From Aquaticitalea lipolytica (lineage in GTDB: Bacteria > Bacteroidota > Bacteroidia > Flavobacteriales > Flavobacteriaceae), in the NCBI RefSeq assembly GCF_014641635.1, contig NZ_BMIC01000001.1, positions 626,641 to 690,640 on the forward strand: a DNA stretch of 64,000 bases. The letters run 5' to 3'. Of the stretch, positions 25,846 to 33,676 are shown piece by piece (position 1 is the first letter of the stretch; each line of letters opens with the position of its first letter). The notes below the pieces were generated by a model. That model saw nothing but the letters and a program-made list of their open reading frames with translations, did no database searches and was not told the DNA's origin. Made by a program: the position numbers and the translations under genes.

Positions 25846-26743
25846 GAATAACAACTTGATTTGCTGTATTAATTTCATAGGTCAAATTCATAGGTTGGGA
25901 TACAGACATTAACGCATTTTCTAAGTTATTATGTGTAAATACACCTGTAAACAAACGACTGCCATCTAATTGTTTAGTTGTAATTTTAATATCATATTGT
26001 CTTTCTAACTCCGCGATAACTTCTTTTAATGGAACACTTTCAAAACTGCTTTTGTTTTTTGTCCATTGTGGTTCTTTGAGTATCGTTTTACTTTCAGAAA
26101 ATTCATTATCTAAAAATCTATAAGTATCTCCAGCATTTAGTGTTTTTGTTACAGACTGCGACGTTACTTTCACAACACCTTCAAAACATTTAACTTCAAA
26201 ATAATTATCTCTTTGCTTAACATTAAACTGAGTTCCTACTACAGTAACTTTTCCATCTTTAGTTATAACATCAAAAGTATTTCCCTTTGATACTATAAAG
26301 AACGCTTCACCTGCAAGTTTTATTTCTCTGTGTTTGCTCCATGCTTTTTTATCATAGCTAACTTGTGATTTTGCATTTAGGGTAACTATTGATGCGTCTG
26401 GCAACTCAATTGTTGTTTGTTCGTGGGCTAATGTTTGTATTTCTATTGTCGTTTCTTGAAAGATTGTAAAATATAATGCAAACCCTATAACTACTATACT
26501 TGCCACACGTAATAAAGGATTTAACCATTTAAGTTTTTTGACCTTTGGCTTTTGTGACTGGTATTTCACATTAAAAGTTTCAAAATCTTCAGCTTTAGAA
26601 AAATTTGAAGCTTTAAAATGATTAGCATTATCTATAATGTCTTTATAAAAACTATAGTCATCAGATTGCAAAAAAGCTTCCTTTTCTGTGTCTGACAACT
26701 CATCATTTAACCATTTTTTTAATAAGTAATCTTTATCCATCAA
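25829..26743 (-). CDS. FecR-family anti-sigma regulator
   Basis: 304 residues. A cytoplasmic N-terminus that holds the sigma factor (about 1-80), one membrane helix (LLRVASIVVIGFALYFTIF), the periplasmic FecR domain with EQTTIELPDASIVTLNAKSQVSYDK and AFFIVSKG, and a C-terminal DUF4974 domain (SFESVPLKEVIAELERQYDIKITTKQLDGSRLFTGVF). It relays ligand occupancy of the TonB receptor to the sigma factor. It follows the sigma gene by 46 bp and overlaps the receptor gene. Confidence 0.93.
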   Translation of the reverse strand: MMDKDYLLKKWLNDELSDTEKEAFLQSDDYSFYKDIIDNANHFKASNFSKAEDFETFNVKYQSQKPKVKKLKWLNPLLRVASIVVIGFALYFTIFQETTIEIQTLAHEQTTIELPDASIVTLNAKSQVSYDKKAWSKHREIKLAGEAFFIVSKGNTFDVITKDGKVTVVGTQFNVKQRDNYFEVKCFEGVVKVTSQSVTKTLNAGDTYRFLDNEFSESKTILKEPQWTKNKSSFESVPLKEVIAELERQYDIKITTKQLDGSRLFTGVFTHNNLENALMSVSQPMNLTYEINTANQVVIHGNKR

Positions 26744-26789
26744 TCTTTCCTATTTAACAATAAAACAACTTCACCTTTAAAACTCCTGA

Positions 26790-27314
26790 TTATTTTATTT
26801 TAAAACCTTCTAGTTCTTTCTTTAAAACATCAAAAGCACTATAAATACGATACTCAATAACCTTTTGGGTAACTCCTAAAAATTCAGCTATTTCTTTATG
26901 CTTTTTCCCTTCTACTTTATTTAGCAAAAAAGCGACTCTTTGATCTTCTGTTAACTTACTTAACGCTTTTTGGTATTTCTCGAGAAATTGATTGGTTTCT
27001 AAAACAAATTCTGGTGTTTCGTTTGTATAATTTTTATGATTTGCTTGCTGATGTTTTAAAACAACTTTTTGGTGTTTAATATCATTCAACACCATATTAT
27101 TAGCAACTGTAAACAAAAACGATTTAGCCTTACTTAATGTAACATCTTTACAATTATCCCATAGTTTCATAAAAGCATCTTGTGTTTTATCTCTAGGATT
27201 AAATTGCTCTCCGTATTTGTAGTATAAAAAATTATGCAAATCATCAGCATATTTTTTATAAACACTAGCAAAGGCACGTTCATTACAAATATTCTGATTT
27301 ATATCTTTTGGCAA
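26790..27314 (-). CDS. ECF RNA polymerase sigma factor (sigma-70 family)
   Basis: 174 residues. Region 2 is YADDLHNFLYYKYG...DKTQDAFMKLWDN (-10 recognition and core binding), a linker follows, and region 4 is LTEDQRVAFLLNKVEGKKHKEIAEFLGVTQKVIEYRIYSAFDVLKKELE (helix-turn-helix for the -35 element). Regions 1 and 3 are absent, as in ECF factors. It is divergent from the secreted lipoprotein gene at 27417, which could be a regulon member, and it heads the sigma-FecR-receptor operon. Confidence 0.94.
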   Translation of the reverse strand: MPKDINQNICNERAFASVYKKYADDLHNFLYYKYGEQFNPRDKTQDAFMKLWDNCKDVTLSKAKSFLFTVANNMVLNDIKHQKVVLKHQQANHKNYTNETPEFVLETNQFLEKYQKALSKLTEDQRVAFLLNKVEGKKHKEIAEFLGVTQKVIEYRIYSAFDVLKKELEGFKIK

Positions 27315-27342
27315 GGCTTAACGTTTTGATATTTTAAAGGTA

Positions 27343-27366
27343 GAAAATATTTTTCGAAATATTTTC
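27343..27366. repeat. 10-bp inverted repeat in the divergent sigma/lipoprotein gap
   Basis: GAAAATATTT and AAATATTTTC flank TTCG, giving a perfect 10-bp stem with a tetraloop. It lies 29 bp from the sigma start and 51 bp from the lipoprotein start. It could be a dyad operator or a hairpin in a transcript leader; without expression data these cannot be separated. Confidence 0.5.
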
Positions 27367-27416
27367 AGGAGTTTTAAGGTTATAGTTGTTTTAGTATTAA
27401 AGAAACATTTTATACA

Positions 27417-28484
27417 ATGAAAATTGACTTTAAAATTATTGCGCTACTTTTTTTAATATCATTCTCATCATGCAGAAAAGAAGAAGTTGAGTTTATACAA
27501 GCTCCAGATGATGAAATTTTGCAAGCCAATTCAAGTATTGCTAATCTCATGCAACGCACAGCAATGAATGATGGATCTAATGACAACATTATAGATTATG
27601 CAAATTGCTTTAACATACAATTACCTATAACTGTTGTTGCTAATGGAACTCAAATTATAGTAAACTCTGAAAACGACTATGATACTATTGAAGATATATT
27701 TGATGAGTTTGATGACGATACAGACTATATAAACATAACATATCCAATAACAATTGTACTTAACGATTTTACTCAAGTTACAATTAATAACTCAACCGAA
27801 TTAAATAATTATTCTATTAATTGTAATGGAGAAAATGAAAGTGATGATGATATTGAATGTTTAGATTTTCAATATCCAATTACTGCCTCAATTTTTAATG
27901 CCAATAATGAATTACTCCAAACCGTAACTATAAATAGCGATTTTGAGCTTTATGTTTTTATTGATAGCATTGACGAAAACGATATTGTAAGCATTAATTT
28001 TCCTATAACAGTAACATTATCAGATAACACATCCTTTACCATAAATAACTTAAATGAATTAGAAAACATTATTGAAAACTATATTAATGATTGTGATGAA
28101 GATGATGATTATGATTACAATGATGATGATTGTGATAATTGTACACCAAGTCAACTCTCAACTCTTTTAACTCAATGCCCAAATTGGACTGTTGATAAGC
28201 TTGAACGTAACAATAACGATTATGATGATTTATATGATGGCTACCTGTTCAATTTTTTTATTGATGGAAGCATTTCTGTAAGCTGGTCAAGCACTACAGT
28301 CTATGGTACTTGGTCAACTAGTGGTACTGGAAACAATATTGTTGTAGTAATTGATATTCCAAGTTTACCATATTGTAATAATAACTGGTATTTACATGAA
28401 ATTGATGAAGGTTCAGGAGAAACAAAAATCGATTTAAGAGATGGAAATAATGATAGACTACGATATGAAAATAATTGTAACTAA
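27417..28484 (+). CDS. Secreted acidic lipoprotein with internal repeats
   Basis: 355 residues. Signal peptide and lipobox LISFSSC (Cys about 19). The mature part contains three repeats of about 70 residues, each with PIT-x4-L/N, a TINN/IVNS strand and an acidic helix (compare CFNIQLPITVVANGT, NITYPITIVLNDFTQVTINNS, SINFPITVTLSDNTSFTINNL). A very acidic linker (DCDEDDDYDYNDDDCDNC) precedes a C-terminal lipocalin-like domain with NWTVDKLERNNNDYDDLYDGYLF. No catalytic residues stand out. Divergent from the sigma operon; the acidic tracts may bind calcium or other cations. Confidence 0.72.
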   Translation: MKIDFKIIALLFLISFSSCRKEEVEFIQAPDDEILQANSSIANLMQRTAMNDGSNDNIIDYANCFNIQLPITVVANGTQIIVNSENDYDTIEDIFDEFDDDTDYINITYPITIVLNDFTQVTINNSTELNNYSINCNGENESDDDIECLDFQYPITASIFNANNELLQTVTINSDFELYVFIDSIDENDIVSINFPITVTLSDNTSFTINNLNELENIIENYINDCDEDDDYDYNDDDCDNCTPSQLSTLLTQCPNWTVDKLERNNNDYDDLYDGYLFNFFIDGSISVSWSSTTVYGTWSTSGTGNNIVVVIDIPSLPYCNNNWYLHEIDEGSGETKIDLRDGNNDRLRYENNCN

Positions 28485-28511
28485 TATAAATAACTCAAAA
28501 CTATTCAAATT

Positions 28512-28994
28512 ATGAAAAAAGGACTTTTCTACGGAATGCTATTAATGTTAAATTTTACGTTAATGTCATCAATGTGTTCATCAGACGATGATAATTCAAG
28601 CTCTAATGATAATAGTGCTGAAATACTACAAATAACAAATGCAATGCAAGTTGGCACATGGCGAATTACTAGTTATGTAGATTCTGGACAAAACGAAACT
28701 AATGATTTTACTGGCTACAATTTCACTTTTTCTGCTAATGGAACATTAACAGCCACAAATGGAACTACAACTTACACAGGAAGTTGGTCTGTTACAGATA
28801 GTAATAGTAACGATGACAGTAGCTCAAATGATGACATAGATTTTAATATTTCTTTTCCAGTACCAGACACTAATGTTTTTGAAGATTTGAATGATGATTG
28901 GGATATAGTTTTACATAATAGCACAACTATAAATCTAATTGATATAAGCGGAGGAAATGGTGGAACAGACACTTTAACTTTTGAAAAAAATTAG
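28512..28994 (+). CDS. Lipoprotein with lipocalin-like domain
   Basis: 160 residues with lipobox LMSSMCSSDDDN (Cys about 22). The body (MQVGTWRITSYVDSGQNETNDFTGYNFTFSANGTLTATNGTTTYTGSWSVTD) resembles the Bacteroidota lipocalin-like family that binds small hydrophobic ligands or stabilises outer-membrane proteins. It is 27 bp after the acidic lipoprotein, which ends in a similar fold, so the two are probably one operon of related proteins. Confidence 0.7.
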   Translation: MKKGLFYGMLLMLNFTLMSSMCSSDDDNSSSNDNSAEILQITNAMQVGTWRITSYVDSGQNETNDFTGYNFTFSANGTLTATNGTTTYTGSWSVTDSNSNDDSSSNDDIDFNISFPVPDTNVFEDLNDDWDIVLHNSTTINLIDISGGNGGTDTLTFEKN

Positions 28995-29069
28995 ACATAA
29001 AAAATAATGAAAAAGAAAAAATTTTATTTACCTAATTTTTTTTAGCTGACCCCAAATTTAATTTTGATT

Positions 29070-29115
29070 TTTAGCTAACTGCTTCAACAATAAGTTGAAG
29101 TAGTTAAAAGCTAAA
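29070..29115. repeat. Long imperfect inverted repeat
   Basis: TTAGC-TAACTGCTTCAAC (from 29071) is mirrored by GTTGAAG-TAGTTAAAAGCTAA around a 5-base loop. The stem is about 18 bp with one mismatch and a three-base bulge. There is no T run after it, so it is not a typical terminator. Flanked by 28994 (stop) and 29172 (start). Confidence 0.45.
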
Positions 29116-29171
29116 TAATTAATGAACTTGCCTACTACTGTTATAAATAAGTCTTAAAAACTCATTAAACA

Positions 29172-29546
29172 ATGCGTAAATGGATTGCCATATTTATACT
29201 ACTTATTATAAGTGTTTTAGTATATAAATACATATATCAAGAACACAGAAATATAAGTAACGAAGTGTCTGTATACAAAACAGCATCAAAAGATATAATA
29301 AACGAGTTTAAAGACAATTCAACAAATGCAGAAAATAAGTACTTAAACAAAACAATAGAAATCTCTGGTAATATTACTCAACATAGCAATAAAACAATTA
29401 CAATAAATGAAACCATTTTTTGTCAGTTTACTGAAGAAATAACAGTAACCGAAAACAATTTTAAAATAACAATTAAAGGACGATTTATTGGCTATGATGA
29501 TTTGCTAGAAGAGATTAAACTAGACCAATGCACAATTATTAATTAA
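29172..29546 (+). CDS. Membrane-anchored OB-fold (tRNA_anti-like) protein
   Basis: 124 residues. One N-terminal membrane helix (about 5-21), then a domain with YLNKTIEISGNITQHSNKTITINETIFCQFTEEITVTENNFKITIKGRFIGYDD: the beta pattern of the tRNA_anti-like OB-fold family found in Bacteroidota envelope proteins. Function unknown. It is 13 bp upstream of the T9SS cargo gene and probably starts that operon. Confidence 0.68.
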   Translation: MRKWIAIFILLIISVLVYKYIYQEHRNISNEVSVYKTASKDIINEFKDNSTNAENKYLNKTIEISGNITQHSNKTITINETIFCQFTEEITVTENNFKITIKGRFIGYDDLLEEIKLDQCTIIN

Positions 29547-29559
29547 TCAAAAATATATT

Positions 29560-30315
29560 ATGAAAAACAATTACACTTTCAAATTACTATTAACATTCAT
29601 ACTCACAGTATCAATGTTAACATTATCAAATGCACAAATAAGACTAAAAATTGTTAATCCGTCAACTGGAGCAGTAACCATTCATAATTATGGATCTAGC
29701 ACAGTAAATATTGGCACTTATTGGTTATGTAATTTTCCTAGTTACGATCAACTTAATACATTAACAGTAACACAAGGTTCGTTAAATTTAGTTGCAGGAG
29801 CAGAAGTAACGGTTATTAGCACTGTAAATCTGACTGTTGCAGACTCGGAATTAGGATTATATAACTCAAGTACTTTTGGCTCATCAACAGCAATGCAAGA
29901 CTACTTACAATGGGGCTCTGCTGGTCATCAGCGTGAAGTGGTTGCTGTAAACAAAGGCATATGGGTTGCAGGAACGTTTGTTAGTGCAGCAGCGCCTTTT
30001 GAATATATTGGAAATGGAGCTCAAAATGGAGTAACCTTTTGGAGCACCTTTTTAAGTGTTGAAGATTATGAAAGAGAAAACAGCTTTTTTATGCACCCAA
30101 ACCCATCAAATTCAATGTTAAATATTGAACTAAGAAACGGAATAACGAATGCCAATCTTGAAGTTTATAACTTACTTGGTAAACAAATCTTAACAAGAGA
30201 TATAAACTCAGAAAACGGTTTACAATTAAATATATCTAATTGGGATAGCGGAATGTATTTAGTAAAAATCACATCAGACAAAAGAGTTGAAACAAAAAGA
30301 GTAATAAAACAATAA
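29560..30315 (+). CDS. T9SS type A sorting-domain secreted protein (lamin-tail-like)
   Basis: 251 residues. Signal peptide to about residue 25 (LTLSNAQ). The first domain is lamin-tail-like: IRLKIVNPSTGAVTIHNYGSSTVNIGTYWLCNFPSY. The C-terminal 75 residues form the type IX sorting domain: FFMHPNPSNSMLNIEL, VYNLLGKQIL, SGMYLVKITSDKR, ending KRVIKQ. The protein is therefore exported through T9SS and attached to or released from the cell surface. The operon continues with a beta-barrel, a haem lipoprotein and YceI. Confidence 0.85.
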   Translation: MKNNYTFKLLLTFILTVSMLTLSNAQIRLKIVNPSTGAVTIHNYGSSTVNIGTYWLCNFPSYDQLNTLTVTQGSLNLVAGAEVTVISTVNLTVADSELGLYNSSTFGSSTAMQDYLQWGSAGHQREVVAVNKGIWVAGTFVSAAAPFEYIGNGAQNGVTFWSTFLSVEDYERENSFFMHPNPSNSMLNIELRNGITNANLEVYNLLGKQILTRDINSENGLQLNISNWDSGMYLVKITSDKRVETKRVIKQ

Positions 30316-30316
30316 A

Positions 30317-31165
30317 ATGAAAAGTATACTATACATAATACTTTTACTCCCAATTATAACTTGGTCTCAAGATGATTTACTTGCTGAAATTGATGTCGAC
30401 ACAATGCAAAATAGCTATACAATTGCTGCGTTTAAGGGCCTTAAAATTGTAAATTTTGAATCCACAAAACTAGTAGCAAAAAAAGAACTTACTTTGATAG
30501 TGTCTCACAGATTTGGCAGTATAAAAAATGGTTTTGATACTTTTTTTGGGTTAGATGATGCTGTTACACAGCTAAACTTTGTGTATGGTCTCTCTGACAG
30601 ATTTAACATAAGTGTTTCAAGAAGTTCATTTCAAAAAATATATGAAAGCTCAATAAAATACAGCCTTGCTAAACAAATAGATAATGGTTTTCCAGTCTCT
30701 ATCGTTGGTTATAATTCAATTTTAATAAACACAGCATTAGACAAAGACAATTTACCTAAATTAGAGTTTAGACATAGGCTAGGCTACACAGCTCAATTAA
30801 TAATTTCTAGAAAAATAAATACTAGCTTTTCAGTTGAATTAGCTCCTACTTTTTTCCATGATAATTATGTAGCCATTAATGAACAAAAAAATTCTCAATA
30901 CGCTTTAGGAATTGGTGGACGATATAAATTAGGAAAACGTTGGTCTATAAACGCTGATTACGGATGGCATTTAAATAGAGCAGCTAACTCACCATTTAAA
31001 AACCCTTTATCAATTGGGTTTGATTTAGAAACTGGTGGACACGTTTTTCAAATGCATTTCACAAACGCTCAAGCTATGAATGCAAATGGTTTTTTAGGTC
31101 AAGCTTCAGGTGATTGGACAGATGGGAATATATATTTTGGGTTTAATTTAAGTAGAGTTTTTTAA
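30317..31165 (+). CDS. DUF5777-family outer-membrane beta-barrel
   Basis: 282 residues with a short signal peptide (LLLPIITWSQ). Landmarks: FKGLKIVNFESTKLVAKKELTLIVSHRFGSIKNGFDTFFGLDDAVTQLNFVYGLSDRFNISVSRSS, then alternating polar/aromatic strands ending NIYFGFNLSRVF with a C-terminal Phe. This is the DUF5777 beta-barrel pattern. It starts 1 bp after the T9SS gene stop, indicating translational coupling. Ligand unknown. Confidence 0.82.
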   Translation: MKSILYIILLLPIITWSQDDLLAEIDVDTMQNSYTIAAFKGLKIVNFESTKLVAKKELTLIVSHRFGSIKNGFDTFFGLDDAVTQLNFVYGLSDRFNISVSRSSFQKIYESSIKYSLAKQIDNGFPVSIVGYNSILINTALDKDNLPKLEFRHRLGYTAQLIISRKINTSFSVELAPTFFHDNYVAINEQKNSQYALGIGGRYKLGKRWSINADYGWHLNRAANSPFKNPLSIGFDLETGGHVFQMHFTNAQAMNANGFLGQASGDWTDGNIYFGFNLSRVF

Positions 31166-31166
31166 C

Positions 31167-31532
31167 ATGAAAAATATTTATAAAATAAGATTTTATCTGT
31201 TTTTTATAGCCTTACTTGGTTGTACAAATGTAAGTGAGAATGATTTAGTTGATCAAACAGAACTTCCTGAGCTTATCACATATGTAAATGATGTAAAACC
31301 AATTATAGATAATAATTGTATTATATGCCATTCTAATCCTCCCCAAAATGGAGCTCCTATGCCATTATTAACTTACGACAATGTTAAAGAAGCAATGCAA
31401 AATAGAGATTTAATTGATAGAATATCCACAACAGATTTAGGATTTTTAATGCCTTTTGGAGGACCAAGATTGCCTCAAAATTTAATTGACACTATTATTC
31501 AATGGCAAGCGGATGGGCTTTTAGAAAATTAA
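31167..31532 (+). CDS. Mono-haem c-type cytochrome-like lipoprotein
   Basis: 121 residues. Lipobox FIALLGCTN (Cys about 18). The mature part has a single CIICH haem-attachment motif (VKPIIDNNCIICHSNPPQNGAPMPLLTY), and a Met (LMPFGGPRLP) is available as distal ligand. Small lipoproteins like this occur next to DUF5777 and YceI genes and may pass electrons to an outer-membrane partner. It follows the barrel by 1 bp. Confidence 0.8.
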   Translation: MKNIYKIRFYLFFIALLGCTNVSENDLVDQTELPELITYVNDVKPIIDNNCIICHSNPPQNGAPMPLLTYDNVKEAMQNRDLIDRISTTDLGFLMPFGGPRLPQNLIDTIIQWQADGLLEN

Positions 31533-31543
31533 AAAACAAACTC

Positions 31544-32080
31544 ATGAAAACTTTATTATACTTTTTTATACTACTTGGTGCTTCAACATTTGCACAACAA
31601 AAATATTTAACCAAAACAGGGCAAATAAGTTTTGAAGCATCTGTACCCTCTTTTGAAGAAGTAGCAGCAAAAAACAACTCAGTAACTGCTATCCTAAACA
31701 CAGAAAATGGTGAGTTTGCTGCTTTAGTACTTGTTAAAGCTTTTCGGTTTAAAAATGCTTTAATGGAGGAACATTTTAATGAAAATTATGCTGAATCGCA
31801 CTTATATCCTAAAGCAACATTTAAAGGTAAAATTAAAGATTTTGATTTCAAACAACTAAAAGACACTTACAAAATTAGTGGAGAATTAACTTTTCATGGT
31901 GTAACAAAACCTATTAATAATGTTACTATCAAATTAAAAAATACTGATGGGAATATAACTCTATCTAGTAGCTTTAAATTACTGCCTTCAGATTATAATA
32001 TTAAAATTCCTAGTATTGTAAAAAGTAAAATATCTGATGAAGTTGTTACTACTATTGAGTTACTTCTTGTTAAGCAATAA
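31544..32080 (+). CDS. YceI-family protein
   Basis: 178 residues from the ATG at 31544; a frame extension to 31502 overlaps the upstream gene and lacks a signal peptide. Signal peptide ending STFAQQ. YceI lipocalin fold: FEASVPSFEEVAAKNNSVTAILNTENGEFAALVLVKAFRFKNALMEEHFNENYAESHLYPKATFKGKI, then LTFHGVTKPINNVTIKL. YceI proteins bind isoprenoid or amphiphilic ligands in the periplasm. Last gene of the operon (starts 12 bp after the haem lipoprotein). Confidence 0.88.
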   Translation: MKTLLYFFILLGASTFAQQKYLTKTGQISFEASVPSFEEVAAKNNSVTAILNTENGEFAALVLVKAFRFKNALMEEHFNENYAESHLYPKATFKGKIKDFDFKQLKDTYKISGELTFHGVTKPINNVTIKLKNTDGNITLSSSFKLLPSDYNIKIPSIVKSKISDEVVTTIELLLVKQ

Positions 32081-32091
32081 CTTTTAATATT

Positions 32092-32121
32092 AAAAAAAAC
32101 CTCACTATAAGTGAGGCTTTT
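32092..32121 (+). terminator. Terminator after the yceI operon
   Basis: CCTCACT and AGTGAGG (7 bp, loop ATA), preceded by eight A and followed by CTTTT, at 12-40 bp beyond the yceI stop. The A run allows it to act on both strands. Confidence 0.75.
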
Positions 32122-32169
32122 AACTATACATATTATAACTAACTCTATTTATTTTTACAATCAATAGCT

Positions 32170-32931
32170 TTACTTTCCACTCATATTTTTATTATAGACC
32201 CAAATCTCATCCCATTGATTTTTGAATGTTATTTGCTCTAATTCTAACTGGTTTTGCCAAGAGTTTTCTCCATTAACCTTATTAAAATTTTCTACCCAAT
32301 TTACATCTCTATCAAAATCAGCCCAATTTGGACTAAAACTAAAAGTAGCAATGTGTCTACCAAGATCACCTTGTCTAAACTCGTTATAATAAATTCCCCA
32401 AGGATTAACTCCATCAAGAGCTTTAACAGTTTTACTTACCCTTTCAAAAAACAAGTTTACACCAGGCGTTAAACCATCTTCAACCTCATAATACCTTACA
32501 AACATAATAGGGTATTTTGTTTGGTCTCCATCAAGCATACCTGTATTATTTAATTTATCATCTGCTCTCCAATACTCAATTGTATGCATTTTTTTAATGT
32601 ATGGCATAACATTATCTCTCCAATCTTCATCATGACCTCCTGAATCTGGTCGAGTATCGTTATGCTTATACATCATTGGTCCCATTTCCCATATAATGTT
32701 TCCTGAATTTGGGCCAGATACAATAATATAAACTGCAGCTTCAAAAGGTCCACTTTTATGGTACGTTTGATTATGCTTGCGCATATTGGTTTCTAATATC
32801 TTTAATTTCGTAAAATCTGGAGTAAGCATAATATCTTCCCACAATTTGTAATCTTCTTGTGCTACAAGAGTAAATGATGCTCCTAATAGCATTACTAGCA
32901 TCATTATTGATGCAATAAATTTTTTAAACAT
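32170..32931 (-). CDS. Conserved secreted protein of unknown function
   Basis: 253 residues from the ATG at 32931 (an upstream ATG adds a non-signal stretch). Signal peptide MFKKFIASIMMLVMLLGASFTLVAQ. The mature protein starts EDYKLWEDIMLTPDFTKLKILETNMRKHNQTYHKSGPFEAAVYIIVSGPNSGNIIWEMGPMMYKHNDTRP, with many Trp, Tyr, His and Asp residues, as in ligand-binding envelope proteins, but I do not recognise a family. It is monocistronic. The 292-bp upstream gap to 33223 holds a terminator and otherwise nothing that I recognise. Confidence 0.65.
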   Translation of the reverse strand: MFKKFIASIMMLVMLLGASFTLVAQEDYKLWEDIMLTPDFTKLKILETNMRKHNQTYHKSGPFEAAVYIIVSGPNSGNIIWEMGPMMYKHNDTRPDSGGHDEDWRDNVMPYIKKMHTIEYWRADDKLNNTGMLDGDQTKYPIMFVRYYEVEDGLTPGVNLFFERVSKTVKALDGVNPWGIYYNEFRQGDLGRHIATFSFSPNWADFDRDVNWVENFNKVNGENSWQNQLELEQITFKNQWDEIWVYNKNMSGK

Positions 32932-33174
32932 AATATTATTATTTAGTTGATTTTTTAGCATTACGCAACTTTTACATAATGATGGTTGTTATAAAATGTA
33001 ATAGTATTACATATAATAAATGGAATGTCTCTGTAATCCATTTAAGATAAAGGATCAGCTTTGGAGTGAAGTAAAATTAGACTGTTGTATGTATAATTTA
33101 AAACGATATTGGATGAATGAGATGAATTATTGTCCGAAGACAATATATTATTTACCAATTACTAAATTAAGGCA

Positions 33175-33204
33175 TAAAAAAAGCCTCTCATTATGAGAGG
33201 CTTG
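33175..33204 (-). terminator. Terminator of the coiled-coil gene
   Basis: On the minus strand AAGCCTCTC and GAGAGGCTT flank ATAAT and are followed by a run of T. It sits about 20 bp past the stop of the gene at 33224-33532. Confidence 0.75.
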
Positions 33205-33223
33205 AAAAATATTTTAAGCTTTC

Positions 33224-33532
33224 CTAAGCTATATTTACATTGTTATTTTTATTTTTTAAGCTATGCTTTTGAAATACATTTTGTCTGAATTGTGATAGTC
33301 TTTCAAATTCAGCTTTTATCTCATTACTTCTTTGCTGAAGTTTTTCATATTTTTCAGAGATAATTTTTTCTTTTAAAGCATGCTGCTCATTAATTTGAGC
33401 TTCTTTTTGTAATTGCCTTTTTTCAATTGCTCTTAGTTTTCTTTCTGCTAAGTATTCTGAAGAATAAGAATACACATACATTGCAGAGAATAGCAATCCA
33501 ATTATTGATAGTATTATTAAAGCGTCATTCAT
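33224..33532 (-). CDS. Membrane-anchored coiled-coil protein
   Basis: 102 residues. One N-terminal helix in the membrane (DALIILSIIGLLFSAMYVYSY, about 3-23), then a charged, heptad-rich coiled coil (ERKLRAIEKRQLQKEAQINEQHALKEKIISEKYEKLQQRSNEIKAEFERLSQF). No known family. Possibly a structural or scaffold protein. Confidence 0.6.
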   Translation of the reverse strand: MNDALIILSIIGLLFSAMYVYSYSSEYLAERKLRAIEKRQLQKEAQINEQHALKEKIISEKYEKLQQRSNEIKAEFERLSQFRQNVFQKHSLKNKNNNVNIA

Positions 33533-33676
33533 AATATCTTAAATTAAAGGTGTTATTAATTCAAGATTTGGGGATACTTGCTATTGCAAATGTATCAGAT
33601 ATGTTAAAATATCAACTATATTTTAGATAAAACGCATTAAAATGAGTATAAAAGTATTTTTTTTATAAAAATTTAA

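Noticed and set aside
32932-33223. Hidden gene or RNA in the 292-bp gap
   Set aside because: Apart from the terminator near 33175 I found no coding pattern, strong palindrome or conserved motif here.
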